Shown piece after piece: positions 29,611 to 41,355 of a DNA stretch of 64,000 nt. How positions within the stretch are numbered: position 1 is the first letter of the stretch; every line of letters starts with the position of its first letter. The stretch lies in contig NZ_JAMFKN010000008.1 of NCBI RefSeq assembly GCF_023487995.1, positions 150,820-214,819 of the forward strand, in the 5' to 3' direction. The notes under the pieces were generated by a model. That model was not told the DNA's origin and did not search any database. It saw only the letters and a program-made list of their open reading frames with translations. This DNA is from Thermohalobaculum sediminis (GTDB taxonomy: Bacteria > Pseudomonadota > Alphaproteobacteria > Rhodobacterales > Rhodobacteraceae). Both the position numbers and the translations under genes were made by a program.

Positions 29611-31002
29611 ATGTCCAGAAGCTTCGATGTCGTCGTGATCGGCGCAGGCCCCGGCGGCTATGTCGCCGCGATCCGGGCCGCGCAGCTTGGGCTGAAAGTC
29701 GCGATCGTCGAGCGCGAGCATCTGGGCGGCATCTGCCTCAACTGGGGCTGCATCCCCACCAAGGCCCTCCTGCGCTCGGCCGAGGTCTATCACCTGATGC
29801 ACCGCGCGAAGGACTTTGGGCTGAAGGCGGACGCCATCGGCTACGATCTCGACGCGGTGGTCAAGCGCTCGCGCGGCGTCGCCAAGCAGCTCAACTCGGG
29901 CGTCGGCCACCTGCTCAAGAAGAACAAGGTCGAGACCATCATGGGCGAGGCCGCGATCCCCGCGAAGGGCAAGGTCGCGGTCAAGACCGACAAGGGTAGC
30001 GAGGAGCTGGCCGCCAAGGCGATCATCGTCGCGACCGGCGCGCGGGCGCGCGAGCTGCCGGGGCTCGAGGCCGATGGCGACCTCGTGTGGACCTACAAGC
30101 ACGCGCTGGTGCCGCCGCGCATGCCCAAGAAGTTGCTGGTGATCGGCTCGGGCGCCATCGGTATCGAGTTCGCGAGCTTCTTCAACACGCTCGGCGCCGA
30201 CACCACCGTCGTCGAGGTGATGGACCGCATCCTGCCAGTCGAGGATGCCGAGATCTCGGCCTTCGCGAAGAAGGTGTTCGAGAAGCAGGGGATGAAGATC
30301 CTCGAGAAAGCGACCGTGAAGAAGCTCGACCGCGCCAAGGGCAAGGTCACCGCCCATGTCGAGCGCGCAGGCAAGACCGAAACGATGGAGTTCGATACCG
30401 TGATCTCGGCTGTCGGCATCGTCGGCAACACCGAGGGGCTGGGGCTCGAGGCACTCGGCGTCAAGATCGACCGCACCCACGTGGTGACCGACGAATATTG
30501 CCGCACCGGGGTCGAGGGGATCTACGCCATCGGCGATATCGCCGGGGCACCGTGGCTCGCGCACAAGGCCAGCCACGAGGGCGTGATGGTGGCCGAGCTC
30601 ATCGCCGGACGGCATGTCCACCCGATCAAGCCCGGCTCGATCGCCGGCTGCACCTATTGCCACCCGCAGGTTGCGTCGGTGGGCATGACCGAGGCGAAGG
30701 CCAAGGAAGCAGGTCACAGCGTCAAGGTCGGCCGCTTCCCCTTCATCGGCAACGGCAAGGCGATCGCGCTGGGCGAGCCCGAGGGGTTGGTCAAGACCGT
30801 GTTCGACGCGAAGACCGGCGAGCTTCTGGGCGCCCACATGATCGGCGCCGAGGTGACCGAGCTGATCCAGGGCTATGTCGTTGGCCGCGCCCTCGAGACC
30901 ACCGAGGAGGACCTCATGCACACGGTCTTCCCGCATCCGACGCTCAGCGAGATGATGCACGAGAGCGTGCTCGACGCCTATGGCCGGGCGATCCATTTCT
31001 GA
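29611..31002 (+). CDS. lpdA: Dihydrolipoyl dehydrogenase (E3)
   Basis: The 463-residue FAD enzyme reoxidises the dihydrolipoyl groups of 2-oxoacid dehydrogenase complexes and of the glycine cleavage system, reducing NAD. It has the GAGPGGYVAA FAD motif (11-20), the redox disulfide CLNWGC at Cys42 and Cys47, the NAD-binding IGSGAIGIEFASFF, the second FAD segment YAIGDIAG and the catalytic His442/Glu447 pair in FPHPTLSE. Everything needed for activity is present. GGGAGGACC precedes the ATG. No E1 or E2 gene is in the window, so it may serve several complexes. Two small lipoprotein genes follow. Confidence 0.96.
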   Translation: MSRSFDVVVIGAGPGGYVAAIRAAQLGLKVAIVEREHLGGICLNWGCIPTKALLRSAEVYHLMHRAKDFGLKADAIGYDLDAVVKRSRGVAKQLNSGVGHLLKKNKVETIMGEAAIPAKGKVAVKTDKGSEELAAKAIIVATGARARELPGLEADGDLVWTYKHALVPPRMPKKLLVIGSGAIGIEFASFFNTLGADTTVVEVMDRILPVEDAEISAFAKKVFEKQGMKILEKATVKKLDRAKGKVTAHVERAGKTETMEFDTVISAVGIVGNTEGLGLEALGVKIDRTHVVTDEYCRTGVEGIYAIGDIAGAPWLAHKASHEGVMVAELIAGRHVHPIKPGSIAGCTYCHPQVASVGMTEAKAKEAGHSVKVGRFPFIGNGKAIALGEPEGLVKTVFDAKTGELLGAHMIGAEVTELIQGYVVGRALETTEEDLMHTVFPHPTLSEMMHESVLDAYGRAIHF

Positions 31003-31173
31003 GCGAACCGGCCGGGAACCTTCGCCGGGCGTGCGAGTTGAATGGAGGCCGGCGACCCGACCGGCACGATCCTCGTTTCTTGCGGGCCCGACCGGCGTCG
31101 GGTCCGCCTCTTTTGGCGGGCCGGCGACGCGACGCATGCGCGGGACGCCCGACAGGAGTGACGCACGACGCGT

Positions 31174-31335
31174 GTGGTGCTGATCGCCCTCCTCGCCTCG
31201 CCCCTGCTGTCCGGTTGCGTGGCGGTTGTCGCCGGAACGGCGGGCGGGCTGATCGTGGACGAGGGCATGGTCGAGAACGACGGCCGCTTCGATCCCTTCG
31301 AGAACACCGAGATCGGGCGCAAGATCTACGAGTGA
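31174..31335 (+). CDS. Small lipoprotein, copy 1 of a tandem pair
   Basis: The product is 53 residues if the GTG at 31174 is used. A short hydrophobic leader ends in the lipobox LSGC, followed by a mature part of 39 residues with GTAGGLIVDEG, an END turn and FDPFENTEIGRKIYE. From the residue after the cysteine, 30 of 38 positions are identical to the copy at 31509. No ATG is available in frame after the upstream stop. An AGGAG motif at 31154-31158 sits 15 bases from the GTG but 6-9 bases from two ACG codons, so an ACG start is possible. The gene is too small for most gene finders. Function is unknown. Confidence 0.7.
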   Translation: MVLIALLASPLLSGCVAVVAGTAGGLIVDEGMVENDGRFDPFENTEIGRKIYE

Positions 31336-31508
31336 GCCGGCGCTCGCCCGCCGCTGTGCGGCCGGAAACCCGGGGCGGTCTGCCCCCGTCCGGGACGCGC
31401 GCGTCGACAACCCTGCGCTGAAGAATCGGAACGCGGCACCGCCTCGAGGCGTTGTTTCCGTGACCGCGGCGCTTTCGGCGCGCCGCACAGGCAGGAACGG
31501 AGAGACAT

Positions 31509-31697
31509 ATGACCGGCTCGACCCGCCCGCGCCCCGCCCTTGCTGCCGCGCTGCTTCTGTGCACGCTGCTTGGCGCATGTGGCGCCGTTGCCGCCGGCAC
31601 CGCCGGGGGGCTGATCGTCGACGAGGGCATCAACGAGAACGATGGCACCTTCGATCCCGGCGAGAACACCGAAATCGGAGAGAAGATCTACGACTGA
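31509..31697 (+). CDS. Small lipoprotein, copy 2 of a tandem pair
   Basis: The 62-residue protein starts with a clear ATG preceded by GGAGAG. It has a basic start, a hydrophobic stretch and the lipobox LGAC at residues 21-24. The mature part is nearly identical to the upstream copy (GTAGGLIVDEGINENDGTFD, then ENTEIGEKIYD). The Ala/Gly-rich opening of the mature chain followed by an Asp/Glu/Asn-rich compact tail is reminiscent of small entericidin-like or Rhodobacterales-specific lipoproteins, but I do not recognise a named family. It is followed by a 283-base gap containing a terminator at 31918-31951. Confidence 0.82.
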   Translation: MTGSTRPRPALAAALLLCTLLGACGAVAAGTAGGLIVDEGINENDGTFDPGENTEIGEKIYD

Positions 31698-31917
31698 TGC
31701 CGCCTTGCGCCGATCCGGATGCACGCGGTCGAGGCCAGGCTGCGCGCGGCGCTCTTGACCCGGCCCCCCTGGCTTCGGTGATCGCGTCGAAGCCCCGGCT
31801 CGCGGGCCGGGGCAGCGGCGCCTCCTCCGATGGGCGCCAATCAGTCCAAGCTGCGATGACCTGATCCCCGCGCACGGATCCCTTTCCCCAAGGCATACGG
31901 GCATCGCGCAACGGCGA

Positions 31918-31951
31918 ACGCCCACCGGTTTCCCGGCGGGCGTGCCTTTTT
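31918..31951 (+). terminator. Rho-independent terminator after the lipoprotein pair
   Basis: The stem ACGCCCACCGG (31918-31928) pairs with CCGGCGGGCGT (31933-31943), with one A-C mismatch and a TTTC loop. It is followed by GCCTTTTT on the plus strand. It is oriented to stop the lpd/lipoprotein transcript before it runs into ftsH, whose convergent stop codon is 30 bases away. The opposite strand has only two Ts after the hairpin, so it is a weaker terminator for ftsH. Confidence 0.8.
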
Positions 31952-31980
31952 CTTGGTGACTAAGTGCCTCGGCGCCGCGC

Positions 31981-33903
<1,923 letters not shown>

Positions 33904-34018
33904 AGAAGCGATCTCCCGCAAGTTGGTCACTGGGGCCGCAGAGTGCACGGCTGGCCTTAACATAGGGCGCGACGGCCCGAGGTTAAGTGCCGCTCTCGCT
34001 TCCCGCCGCAGTCTCCAC

Positions 34019-35389
34019 TTAGCCCCGGTCGGGTGCGCAGGGCAACCGCTCGCGCACGAGGTCCTCGGCGCGCGCCAGCGCGATGGCGTCGCGGGTTGGC
34101 GGCATGGCGCCGCGCGAAAGCGGGATCGCGACGAGAGCGTCCCCCCGGCGGATCGCGGGCAGGGTCAGACGCACCACATGCGGCATCGCATCCCATCCCT
34201 CCGGGCGCAGCACGACCGGGAGAGCGCGCGTCCCCACCTCGCCCAGCGCGCCCAGCGTGAGCCCCTCGCCCACGGGCCCGATGCGCCAGCGGGCGTCCCA
34301 GACCGCGCCGGCGGGACCGATGGCGACGGGCGGCGCGGCGGCCGCGGGCTCGCGGCACATGAGGATGCGCCCGCCCCGTGACGGCCGCGCGATCACGCCC
34401 CCCAGCGTGGCGCCATGCGGGACAGGGGCGCCGAGCCCCGCGACCACTGCGGCGAGCGGCTCGCCCCGCGGCGCATACGGCGCCCCCGTGATCGCGCGGA
34501 TGCACGACGCCACCAGCCGGCCGGCAATCTCGGGGTCGGCGGCGGCCAGCGCCGCGCGGTCGATCAGGATCTCGCCCGCCGCCCCGACCCCGAGGGCCTG
34601 TGCCGCCAGCACGGCGGTCGCGCGGTCGAGCGCCCGGCGCTGCGCCGCGAGGCGCCGCGCGCTGGCCGCGATCGCCTCGGCGGGGATGCCGGCCCCCTCG
34701 AGCGCCGCGACGAGCCCCCGCAGGCGCACGCGCAGATGTGCCGGGTCCTCGTTCGTCGGGTCGTCCACCCAGGCCGCTCCACGGGCCGCAAGCCAGTCGC
34801 GCAGCGCGGCCCGCCGGAGGCCCAGCAACGGGCGCAGCCACAGCGTGCCGAGCAGGCGGCTCGCCTCGGCCATGCCGGCAAGGCCATCGGCACCCGACCC
34901 GCGGCCCAGCCGCATCAGCACCGTCTCGGCCTGATCATCAAGCGTGTGGCCCAGCAAGATGGCCGAAAGCCCCCGCTCGCGCGCCCAGCCGGAGAGAAGG
35001 CTCAACCGGGCCTCGCGAGCACCCGCATTGATGTTGCCCGATGGCAGGCGCCCTGCCTCGAGCGTGCGATGCGGCACGCCCAGTGCGGCGGCCTGCCGAG
35101 CGACCCCGGCCGCCTCGGCCGCGGAGCCGGGCCGCAGGCCATGGTCGACCGTCGCAACCTCGATCGACCGTCCCCGCGCCGCTGCCCATTGCTGCGCGGC
35201 GAGCAGGAGGGCGACCGAATCGCCGCCTCCCGACACGGCAATGCCCAGAGGTCCGTCGGGTGCGAGGCGGTCGAGTGCCGCGGCGACCATGGCCGTCAGA
35301 TCGGGCTTTGCCCCCGCCGCCTCGCGACCCATCGGGTCGTCCATGCCGTCCGGGCGCCCGCCGCCAGCGCACCGGGCGCGGCGCGACAT
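34019..35389 (-). CDS. tilS: tRNA(Ile)-lysidine synthase
   Basis: The 456-residue enzyme attaches lysine to the wobble cytidine of tRNA-Ile(CAU), changing its codon specificity from AUG to AUA. The PP-loop ATP-pyrophosphatase motif SGGGDS lies at residues 53-58. Other landmarks are [29 protein letters not shown] and the [16 protein letters not shown] segment; the C-terminal domain is Ala/Gly-rich and poorly conserved. The gene starts one base after the cpoB stop codon, so it is part of the ftsH-proximal end of the tol-pal transcription run. The exact start is uncertain within about 20 codons. Confidence 0.93.
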   Translation of the reverse strand: MSRRARCAGGGRPDGMDDPMGREAAGAKPDLTAMVAAALDRLAPDGPLGIAVSGGGDSVALLLAAQQWAAARGRSIEVATVDHGLRPGSAAEAAGVARQAAALGVPHRTLEAGRLPSGNINAGAREARLSLLSGWARERGLSAILLGHTLDDQAETVLMRLGRGSGADGLAGMAEASRLLGTLWLRPLLGLRRAALRDWLAARGAAWVDDPTNEDPAHLRVRLRGLVAALEGAGIPAEAIAASARRLAAQRRALDRATAVLAAQALGVGAAGEILIDRAALAAADPEIAGRLVASCIRAITGAPYAPRGEPLAAVVAGLGAPVPHGATLGGVIARPSRGGRILMCREPAAAAPPVAIGPAGAVWDARWRIGPVGEGLTLGALGEVGTRALPVVLRPEGWDAMPHVVRLTLPAIRRGDALVAIPLSRGAMPPTRDAIALARAEDLVRERLPCAPDRG

Positions 35390-35390
35390 C

Positions 35391-36272
35391 TCAGCCGCAG
35401 CCGAGCCGCTGCGCCTCGGCCTCGGCCTCGCCGACCGCGCGGCTGTCGCCGGCGAACTGGTTGGCCACCTCGCGCAACGTCAGGCAGGCCTCGCGCTGCT
35501 GCCCGAGGCGGCCGAGCGTGACGCCCAGCTTCACCAGGTTGCGCGCGGCGAGCGGACCGCCGCGATCGGTCTCGTAGCCGTCGAGATAGCTGCGCGCGGC
35601 CTCCTGGAAGGCGCCCCGCACGAATTGGCTCTCGCCCATCCAGAAGCGCGCCTCGCCTTCCAGCGGGCTGCGCGGATAGTCGTTCAGGAAGCGCCGCAGA
35701 CGGTCCTCGGCCTGGTCGAACCGGCCCTGCTGCACGTCACGGATGGCGCGGTCGAGGTCGCTGCGCTCGCTGACGGACACCTCGGGCCCGGCCGAGGCGA
35801 CCGGCGTGCCGCCCCCGCCCGCAGCCGCCGGCGCGCCGCCGCCGACCGGCGGCGTCTGGCCAAGCGCCGAGATGTCGCCGCCCTCGAGCTCGGTCAGCCG
35901 GAACTCGATGTCGCCGAACCGCCGCGTGGCGTCGGCGGCGACCTGTTCGATGCGGAAGCGCAGCTCCTCGACCTGACCGGTGAGGCGGCTCATCTCGGCC
36001 TCGAGCCGCTGCACGCGCACGAGGGCGTCGCCGCTCACGGGCGCCCCGCCGCCACCGGGCGCGGCCGTTCCGCCGATCTGCGCCTTGAGCTGCTGCACCT
36101 CGGCATCGATCACGCTCAGGCGATAGCGCAGGTCGTCGGCGGTCGGTTGCGGTGCCGACCAAGTCTGCGCCAGCGCCGCCCAGCCCATCGACAGCACAAG
36201 CGCCGCGGCGGCCGTTCCCCCGGCTAGGCGGGAGGTGAGGCGCGCGGGTCGGGCGGGCACAGTCGGACGCAT
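35391..36272 (-). CDS. cpoB: Cell division coordinator CpoB (YbgF, Tol-Pal associated)
   Basis: The 293-residue periplasmic protein has a signal peptide (hydrophobic segment about 15-35, cleavage near LAQ). An N-terminal trimerising coiled coil follows (LSVIDAEVQQLKAQ and RVQRLEAEMSRLTGQVEELRFRIEQV give the heptads). A Gly/Pro/Ala linker leads to three TPR-like repeats (RDVQQGRFDQAEDRL, GEARFWMGESQFVRG, REACLTLREVANQF). It links peptidoglycan synthesis at the septum to Tol-Pal constriction. It lies downstream of pal, separated by a 10-bp hairpin, and directly upstream of tilS. Confidence 0.94.
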   Translation of the reverse strand: MRPTVPARPARLTSRLAGGTAAAALVLSMGWAALAQTWSAPQPTADDLRYRLSVIDAEVQQLKAQIGGTAAPGGGGAPVSGDALVRVQRLEAEMSRLTGQVEELRFRIEQVAADATRRFGDIEFRLTELEGGDISALGQTPPVGGGAPAAAGGGGTPVASAGPEVSVSERSDLDRAIRDVQQGRFDQAEDRLRRFLNDYPRSPLEGEARFWMGESQFVRGAFQEAARSYLDGYETDRGGPLAARNLVKLGVTLGRLGQQREACLTLREVANQFAGDSRAVGEAEAEAQRLGCG

Positions 36273-36293
36273 TCTGTCGTCTCCCCAAGGATC

Positions 36294-36324
36294 GTCCGGG
36301 CGGGGCCATCCGCTCCGCCCGGAC
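36294..36324. other. Strong intercistronic hairpin between pal and cpoB
   Basis: The 10-base perfect stem GTCCGGGCGG (36294-36303) pairs with its complement (36315-36324) around an 11-base loop. It fills nearly half of the 65-base pal-cpoB gap. It lacks a T-run on either strand, so it is not a classical terminator; attenuation or 3'-end protection of the pal message is more likely. Confidence 0.6.
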
Positions 36325-36337
36325 AGTCAGGCCGGCA

Positions 36338-36832
36338 TCAGCTGGTCGGCGCGCCGACGACAACGCTCACGGCGCGACGGTTCTGCGACCAGCAGCTCTC
36401 GTCCGAGCACAGCGCCACCGGGCGCTCCTTGCCATAGCTGACGGTGCGCAGGCGGTCAGAGGATACGCCCTGCGAGAGCAGGAACGCCCGCGCCGCGTTG
36501 GCGCGGCGCGCGCCCAGCGCCAGGTTGTAGTCGCGCGTGCCGCGCTCGTCGGCATGGCCCTCGATGGTCGCGGTGGCCGCGGGGTTGTTGCGGAACCACT
36601 GCGCCTGCTGGGCCAGCGTCGACTGCGCCTGCGCGTCGAGCTCGGAGCTGTCGAACGCGAAGAACACGCGGTCGCCCACGACCTGGTTGAAATAGGCGAT
36701 CGTGCTCGGGTCGGGCTGGCCGGCGATGCCGCCACCCGCGCCGGCACCCGCCGAGGCATCAACCGAATCGTCGCCCGCACAGGCCGCGAGCAGGGCCACC
36801 AGGCCGAGGGCCGCGACTGCTTTGATCTTCAT
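36338..36832 (-). CDS. pal: Peptidoglycan-associated lipoprotein Pal
   Basis: The product is 164 residues from the ATG at 36832 (a longer frame adds an implausible Arg-rich leader). The lipobox LAAC (15-18) makes Cys18 the acylated residue, anchoring it in the outer membrane. After a Gly/Ala linker comes an OmpA-like peptidoglycan-binding domain with FAFDSSELDAQA, GHADERGTRDYNLALGARRA and YGKERP; the diaminopimelate-binding Asp and Arg are present. Pal ties the outer membrane to the cell wall and is pulled on by TolB and TolA during division. Confidence 0.96.
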   Translation of the reverse strand: MKIKAVAALGLVALLAACAGDDSVDASAGAGAGGGIAGQPDPSTIAYFNQVVGDRVFFAFDSSELDAQAQSTLAQQAQWFRNNPAATATIEGHADERGTRDYNLALGARRANAARAFLLSQGVSSDRLRTVSYGKERPVALCSDESCWSQNRRAVSVVVGAPTS

Positions 36833-36950
36833 CTGGCTCTTCTCCTTTTCGAAGCCGGATCTGCGCCGTGGCAACCACACCCCGGCGCGCACTATCGCCC
36901 GCGCAACCCGCTCTCGCAACCCGGAGGCGAGACTGCGCAGCCATATTCCC

Positions 36951-38327
36951 CTATCGCCGCAAGGGCGACCACGCCGGGTCCGACGCCGCGTTCGGCGTCG
37001 GGACGATACGCAGGTTCCTGCCCGTGATGTCGATCGACATCAGCTGGGCGCGCCCGGCCTGCCCCGGGCTCTCGCGGAAGAACATCAGCACCCGGCCATT
37101 GGGCGACCAGGTCGGCCCTTCGTCCAGAAAACTCGACGTGAGCAGCCGCTCGTCCGAGCCGTCGGTCCGCATCACGCCAATGTGGAAGCGCCCGCCGAGG
37201 ATCTTGGTGAAGGCGATGAGATCCCCCCGCGGCGACCACACCGGCGTGCCGTAGGAGCCGCGGCCGAAGCTGATGCGCCGCGGCTCGCCGCCCGCGCTCG
37301 ACATGATGTAGAGTTGCTGGCTGCCGCCGCGGTCCGACTCGAACACGATCTGCGTGCCATCGGGCGAGAACGAGGGTCCCGTGTCGATGCCCGGATGCGA
37401 GGTGAGCCGCCGCATCTGCCGGCCCGCCAGCGTCATCGCGTAGATGTCGGTGTTGCCGTCCTGCGCGAGCGACAGAACGACCTGACCGCCATCGGGCGAG
37501 AAGCGCGGCGCGAAGGTCATGCCGGGGAAGTTGCCCAGCCGCTCGCGCCGCCCGCCGTCGAGGCTCATGAGATACACCTGCGGCTCGCCGGTGTCGTAGG
37601 AGATGTAGAGGATCGCGGCGCCCGAGGGCGCGAAGCGCGGCGTCAGCACCAGGCCGTCGGCCGGCAGGTAGCTCAGGTTGGCGCCGTCCTGGTCCATGAT
37701 GGCGATGCGCTTGCGGCGGTCGCCCTTCGGCCCGGTCTCGTCCACGAAGACGACGCGGCTGTCGAAATAGGGGCCTTCGCCGGTCAGGCGTGCATAGATC
37801 CCGTCCGAGACCTTGTGCGCGACGCGCCGCCAGTCGTCGGGCGCAGCCAGAAGCTGGAGCCCCTCGACCTGCTCCTCGCCCTGGGTGTCGAAGACGCGGA
37901 ACTGCACCCTGATCCGCCCGTCCTCGGCCCGCGCGAGCAAGCCGGTCACCAGCGCGTCGGCGTTGATCACGCGCCAGTCGGCAAAGACCGGCAGGCTGTC
38001 GAAGGGCACCGCGCGGCTCACATGCGCCTCGCGCGGGATGATGCGGAACAGGCCCGAGCGCTCGAGATTGTCCGAGACGACCTGCACGATGTCCGCCGCG
38101 ACCGCGGCGAGCGAGGGATCCGCGCTCTGGAACGGCTGGATGGCGATCGGCAGCGGCTCGAACTCGGCGCCCGCCACGGTGATCTCGAGCGGCGTTCCCT
38201 GCGCGCGCACCTGCGGCACGCCGAGTGTCGCCGCCGCGAGCAGCATCGCGGCCAGCGCGATCAGGCGCGCGGCGCCGTTGAGCGGGAGCAGCCGGTGCTG
38301 CGTGTCAGGCGCAACCGTCGAGATCAT
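36951..38327 (-). CDS. tolB: Tol-Pal translocation protein TolB
   Basis: The 458-residue protein has an N-terminal signal region with cleavage near residue 42 (VRA-QG). A two-lobed structure follows: a TolB N-domain (LPIAIQPF and [10 protein letters not shown] regions) and a six-bladed propeller with repeated SPDG motifs ([49 protein letters not shown]). It cycles between Pal and the TolA-driven inner-membrane motor. It overlaps tolA by 4 bases (ATGA) and is followed by a 118-base gap before pal. No regulatory structure stands out in that gap. Confidence 0.97.
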   Translation of the reverse strand: MISTVAPDTQHRLLPLNGAARLIALAAMLLAAATLGVPQVRAQGTPLEITVAGAEFEPLPIAIQPFQSADPSLAAVAADIVQVVSDNLERSGLFRIIPREAHVSRAVPFDSLPVFADWRVINADALVTGLLARAEDGRIRVQFRVFDTQGEEQVEGLQLLAAPDDWRRVAHKVSDGIYARLTGEGPYFDSRVVFVDETGPKGDRRKRIAIMDQDGANLSYLPADGLVLTPRFAPSGAAILYISYDTGEPQVYLMSLDGGRRERLGNFPGMTFAPRFSPDGGQVVLSLAQDGNTDIYAMTLAGRQMRRLTSHPGIDTGPSFSPDGTQIVFESDRGGSQQLYIMSSAGGEPRRISFGRGSYGTPVWSPRGDLIAFTKILGGRFHIGVMRTDGSDERLLTSSFLDEGPTWSPNGRVLMFFRESPGQAGRAQLMSIDITGRNLRIVPTPNAASDPAWSPLRR

Positions 38328-39484
38328 GAGGAAAACCCGATTTCTTCCGGTGTGAAGGTGACGTGGATGAGCTGCCAGGCCTCGTACTTGTCGGCCGGCA
38401 GCTTGCCGAACTCGCCCGCGTTCATCGCCCGCAGCAGCGCCCGGCGCCCCGCCTGGTAGAGCGCGGTCTGCGTCGCATCGTCTCCGCCCTGCGCCCGTAG
38501 CAACTCGGGGCCCGAGGTGATCTGCCCGGAGGCGTCGAGCCCGATCGCCAGGGTCACGCGCAGGCTGCGGTCGGCGCGGTTTCCGTTGTAGGTGAAGTAC
38601 TTGCGAAGGGCGAGCGAGAGCGCGTCCTTCTCGCCCTGGCTGAAGGTCGCGGCAAAGCGCGCGTTCGAGCCGCCCGCGGGCTTCGGCTCGGCGGCGGCGG
38701 GCTTTTCGGCGGCCTGGGCTGGCGGGGCCGGGTCGGCGGGCTTGGGCTTCTCCGCGACCTTCTCGGCCGGCGCCTCGGCGGGCCCCGTGGCGGGCGCGGC
38801 ACGCGCGACATCGGCCGGCCGCGCGACCGGGAGACGCGCCTCGCGCGGCGCGGGCGCAATCGGCGCGTCGGGTTGCGCGGCCTCGGCAGTCGCGGCCGGG
38901 TCGGGCTCCTGGTCAGGCTTCTTCTCGGCCGCGTCGGGCGAGGGTTCGGGCGTCACCGGGCGGGGCGCGACGGGCGCGGGCGCCAGCGCCTGCGACGGCG
39001 CCGAGGCGAGCGCCGACAAGGGCTCGGTCGAGGGCTTGCTCTCGGGCTCGCGCGCCTGCGGGATGGGCAGCGAGTCGGGCACCGGGATGTCCGCGATGGT
39101 CATCCGCGGCGCCTCGGAGGGCACCACCCGCACGCGCGGCGGAGGCGTGATCTGCGGCCGCTCGGCCGCACCCTCGGGCACATCGGTCTTGCTGGTGAGC
39201 GTGGGCGTCGCGGGCGGCGCGATCGCGAGGTCCTGCTTCTCGGCCTCGACCTCGGCGGCGCGGTCGGCCTCGGGCTGGTTCAGGTCGTCGGGCGTCTCGC
39301 TCGGCCGGTTCGGCTCGGTCGAGAGCATCGCGTCGAACGTCGCCATGTCGATCACCTCGACATCGGCCATGACCAGCGTCACCGGATCGCGCTGCGGAAA
39401 CAGGTCAGCACCGAAGATCAGGAGCAGCAATGCCCCTGCGTGAAGCGTCCCCGAAATGGCCGTACCCGTGCGCATCCCGTTCAC
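38324..39484 (-). CDS. tolA: Energy-transducing envelope protein TolA
   Basis: The product is 386 residues from a GTG start (an ATG three codons later is equally possible). It has one N-terminal transmembrane helix ([17 protein letters not shown]) with the conserved serine/histidine face. A long Pro/Ala/Glu/Lys-rich periplasmic arm, low in complexity, occupies about residues 85-280. The TolA C-terminal domain contains [27 protein letters not shown] and [11 protein letters not shown]. It transmits proton-motive-force energy from TolQR across the periplasm. The arm is Pro-rich and not purely helical KA repeats, as is usual for alphaproteobacteria. Confidence 0.93.
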   Translation of the reverse strand: MNGMRTGTAISGTLHAGALLLLIFGADLFPQRDPVTLVMADVEVIDMATFDAMLSTEPNRPSETPDDLNQPEADRAAEVEAEKQDLAIAPPATPTLTSKTDVPEGAAERPQITPPPRVRVVPSEAPRMTIADIPVPDSLPIPQAREPESKPSTEPLSALASAPSQALAPAPVAPRPVTPEPSPDAAEKKPDQEPDPAATAEAAQPDAPIAPAPREARLPVARPADVARAAPATGPAEAPAEKVAEKPKPADPAPPAQAAEKPAAAEPKPAGGSNARFAATFSQGEKDALSLALRKYFTYNGNRADRSLRVTLAIGLDASGQITSGPELLRAQGGDDATQTALYQAGRRALLRAMNAGEFGKLPADKYEAWQLIHVTFTPEEIGFSS

Positions 39485-39514
39485 CGCGGCCGCCCTGGGC
39501 GGCCAACGCTCCCC

Positions 39515-39967
<453 letters not shown>

Positions 39968-39968
39968 C

Positions 39969-40742
39969 TCAGCCCTCCCCGCCCGCGTTCTGCCGGTCGA
40001 GCTGCCGGCCAAGGATCGTCGAGAACTCGTCGGCGAAATTCTCCAGCCCGCCGGCCAGGCGGTCGGCATCCGCCTGCAGGCGGTTGTAGGCCACCACCGC
40101 CGGGATTGCCGCGAGCAGCCCCAACGCCGTGGCGAACAGCGCCTCGGCGATGCCGGGGGCCACGACGGCGAGGTTGGTCGACTGTTGCATGGCGATCGAC
40201 TCGAAGCTGTGCTTGATGCCCCAGACCGTGCCGAACAGCCCGACGAAGGGCGAGACCGAGCCCACCGTCGCGAGGAACGGCAGACGCTTCATGATCTCCT
40301 CGGACTCGCGGGCGATCGCCACGTCCATCGCGCGCTCCACGCGCTGCTGGGTTCCCGGCATCATCCCGCCGACCTTGCGGACCGAGCGGTTCCATTCCGT
40401 CATGCCCGCCACGAAGACCCGCTCGATCGGCGAGCGCGCCCTCTGCCCGATGCGGTCGAACAGCTCCTCCAGCGGCTGGCCTGACCAGAAATCGCCCTCG
40501 AAATGGGCCATCATCCGGCGCAGGCGGCCGAACTGGATGGCCTTGTCGAAGATGATCGCCCAGGACCAGAACGAGACCACGACCAGCAGAACCATCACGA
40601 TCTGAACGACGAAGGTGGCGCGCAGGAACAGTCCCCACGCCGAGAAATCCATTCCACCCGCCGCGGGCAGACCCAACGGCGCCTCGGTGGCCGCCGACTG
40701 CACCAGGCCGATGGCCGCGGTGCTGAGGCCAATCACATCCAT
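39969..40742 (-). CDS. tolQ: Tol-Pal proton channel subunit TolQ
   Basis: The 257-residue ExbB/TolQ-type protein has three transmembrane helices. The first lies in FVVQIVMVLLVVVSFWSW. The other two lie in TVGSVSPFVGLFGTVWGIKHSF and ALFATALGLLAAIPAVVAYN, which carry the Thr/Gly/Pro residues that line the proton path around TolR. The start at ATG 40742 gives MDVIGLSTAAIGL; the longer frame is less likely. It is the first gene of tolQRAB-pal. The 217-base gap upstream toward ybgC (40743-40959) probably contains a promoter, since it includes a moderately AT-rich patch near 40840-40870. Confidence 0.96.
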   Translation of the reverse strand: MDVIGLSTAAIGLVQSAATEAPLGLPAAGGMDFSAWGLFLRATFVVQIVMVLLVVVSFWSWAIIFDKAIQFGRLRRMMAHFEGDFWSGQPLEELFDRIGQRARSPIERVFVAGMTEWNRSVRKVGGMMPGTQQRVERAMDVAIARESEEIMKRLPFLATVGSVSPFVGLFGTVWGIKHSFESIAMQQSTNLAVVAPGIAEALFATALGLLAAIPAVVAYNRLQADADRLAGGLENFADEFSTILGRQLDRQNAGGEG

Positions 40743-40959
40743 CACTGTCTCTGCCCTGCTCTCATCCCCGATTGCACGGGGTGCCTTGGTTCCAGTGTGC
40801 CCCGCCACGAGGACAGCGGCCACGCCACCTTTTCTTGTCTCGCGTCTTTATGCGCGAATCTCGCCCGAATTTCGAGGGATTTAGGGCCCACCCCCGACGA
40901 TTGGCAAGGGGCGGGATCGACGACCCGCTCATGTCCCGCGTCGTCGTGTTCCCCGACCG

Positions 40960-41355
40960 TCAGACGGATCCGGCAAGCGCCGCTCTGACCACCCCCGGCA
41001 AACGTCTCGGACGCCCTTCGGTTCCCATGCAGGCGATCGTGACCCGGGCGCGGAACAGTATCTCCGGTCCGCGCAGAACCTCCTGCGCCATCACGACGGT
41101 CGCGCCCGTGAGCGCCTCGACGCGGGTCAGGACGTTGAGCAGATCGTCGAAGCGGGCGGGGAGGAGGTAGTCGGCTTCGATCCGCCGCACCACGAAGACG
41201 GCGCCCTCCTCGGCCTTGAGCCGCCCCTGGTCGATGCCGGCGGCCCGCAGCGCCTCGGTCCGGCCGCGCTCGATGAAGCGCAGGTAGTTGGCGTAGTAGA
41301 CCACGCCCGCGAGGTCGGTGTCCTCGTAATAGACCCGGATGTCCATCTCATGCAT
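40960..41355 (-). CDS. ybgC: Tol-Pal associated acyl-CoA thioesterase YbgC
   Basis: The 131-residue hotdog-fold protein carries the family signature VYYEDTDLAGVVYYANYLRF, in which Asp14 is the catalytic acid. FIERGRTEALR and the FVVRRIEADYLLPARFDD strand follow. YbgC hydrolyses short-chain acyl-CoAs and is encoded with Tol-Pal in most proteobacteria, though its link to the complex is not clear. The start ATG overlaps the stop of the upstream uncharacterised gene by 8 bases. The C-terminus is about 5 residues shorter than in enterobacteria, which is unremarkable. Confidence 0.94.
   Translation of the reverse strand: MHEMDIRVYYEDTDLAGVVYYANYLRFIERGRTEALRAAGIDQGRLKAEEGAVFVVRRIEADYLLPARFDDLLNVLTRVEALTGATVVMAQEVLRGPEILFRARVTIACMGTEGRPRRLPGVVRAALAGSV

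Noticed and set aside
38660..39250. Repeat-like Ala/Pro/Glu region of tolA considered as a separate repeat element
   Set aside because: This is the low-complexity periplasmic arm expected in TolA and not a DNA repeat.
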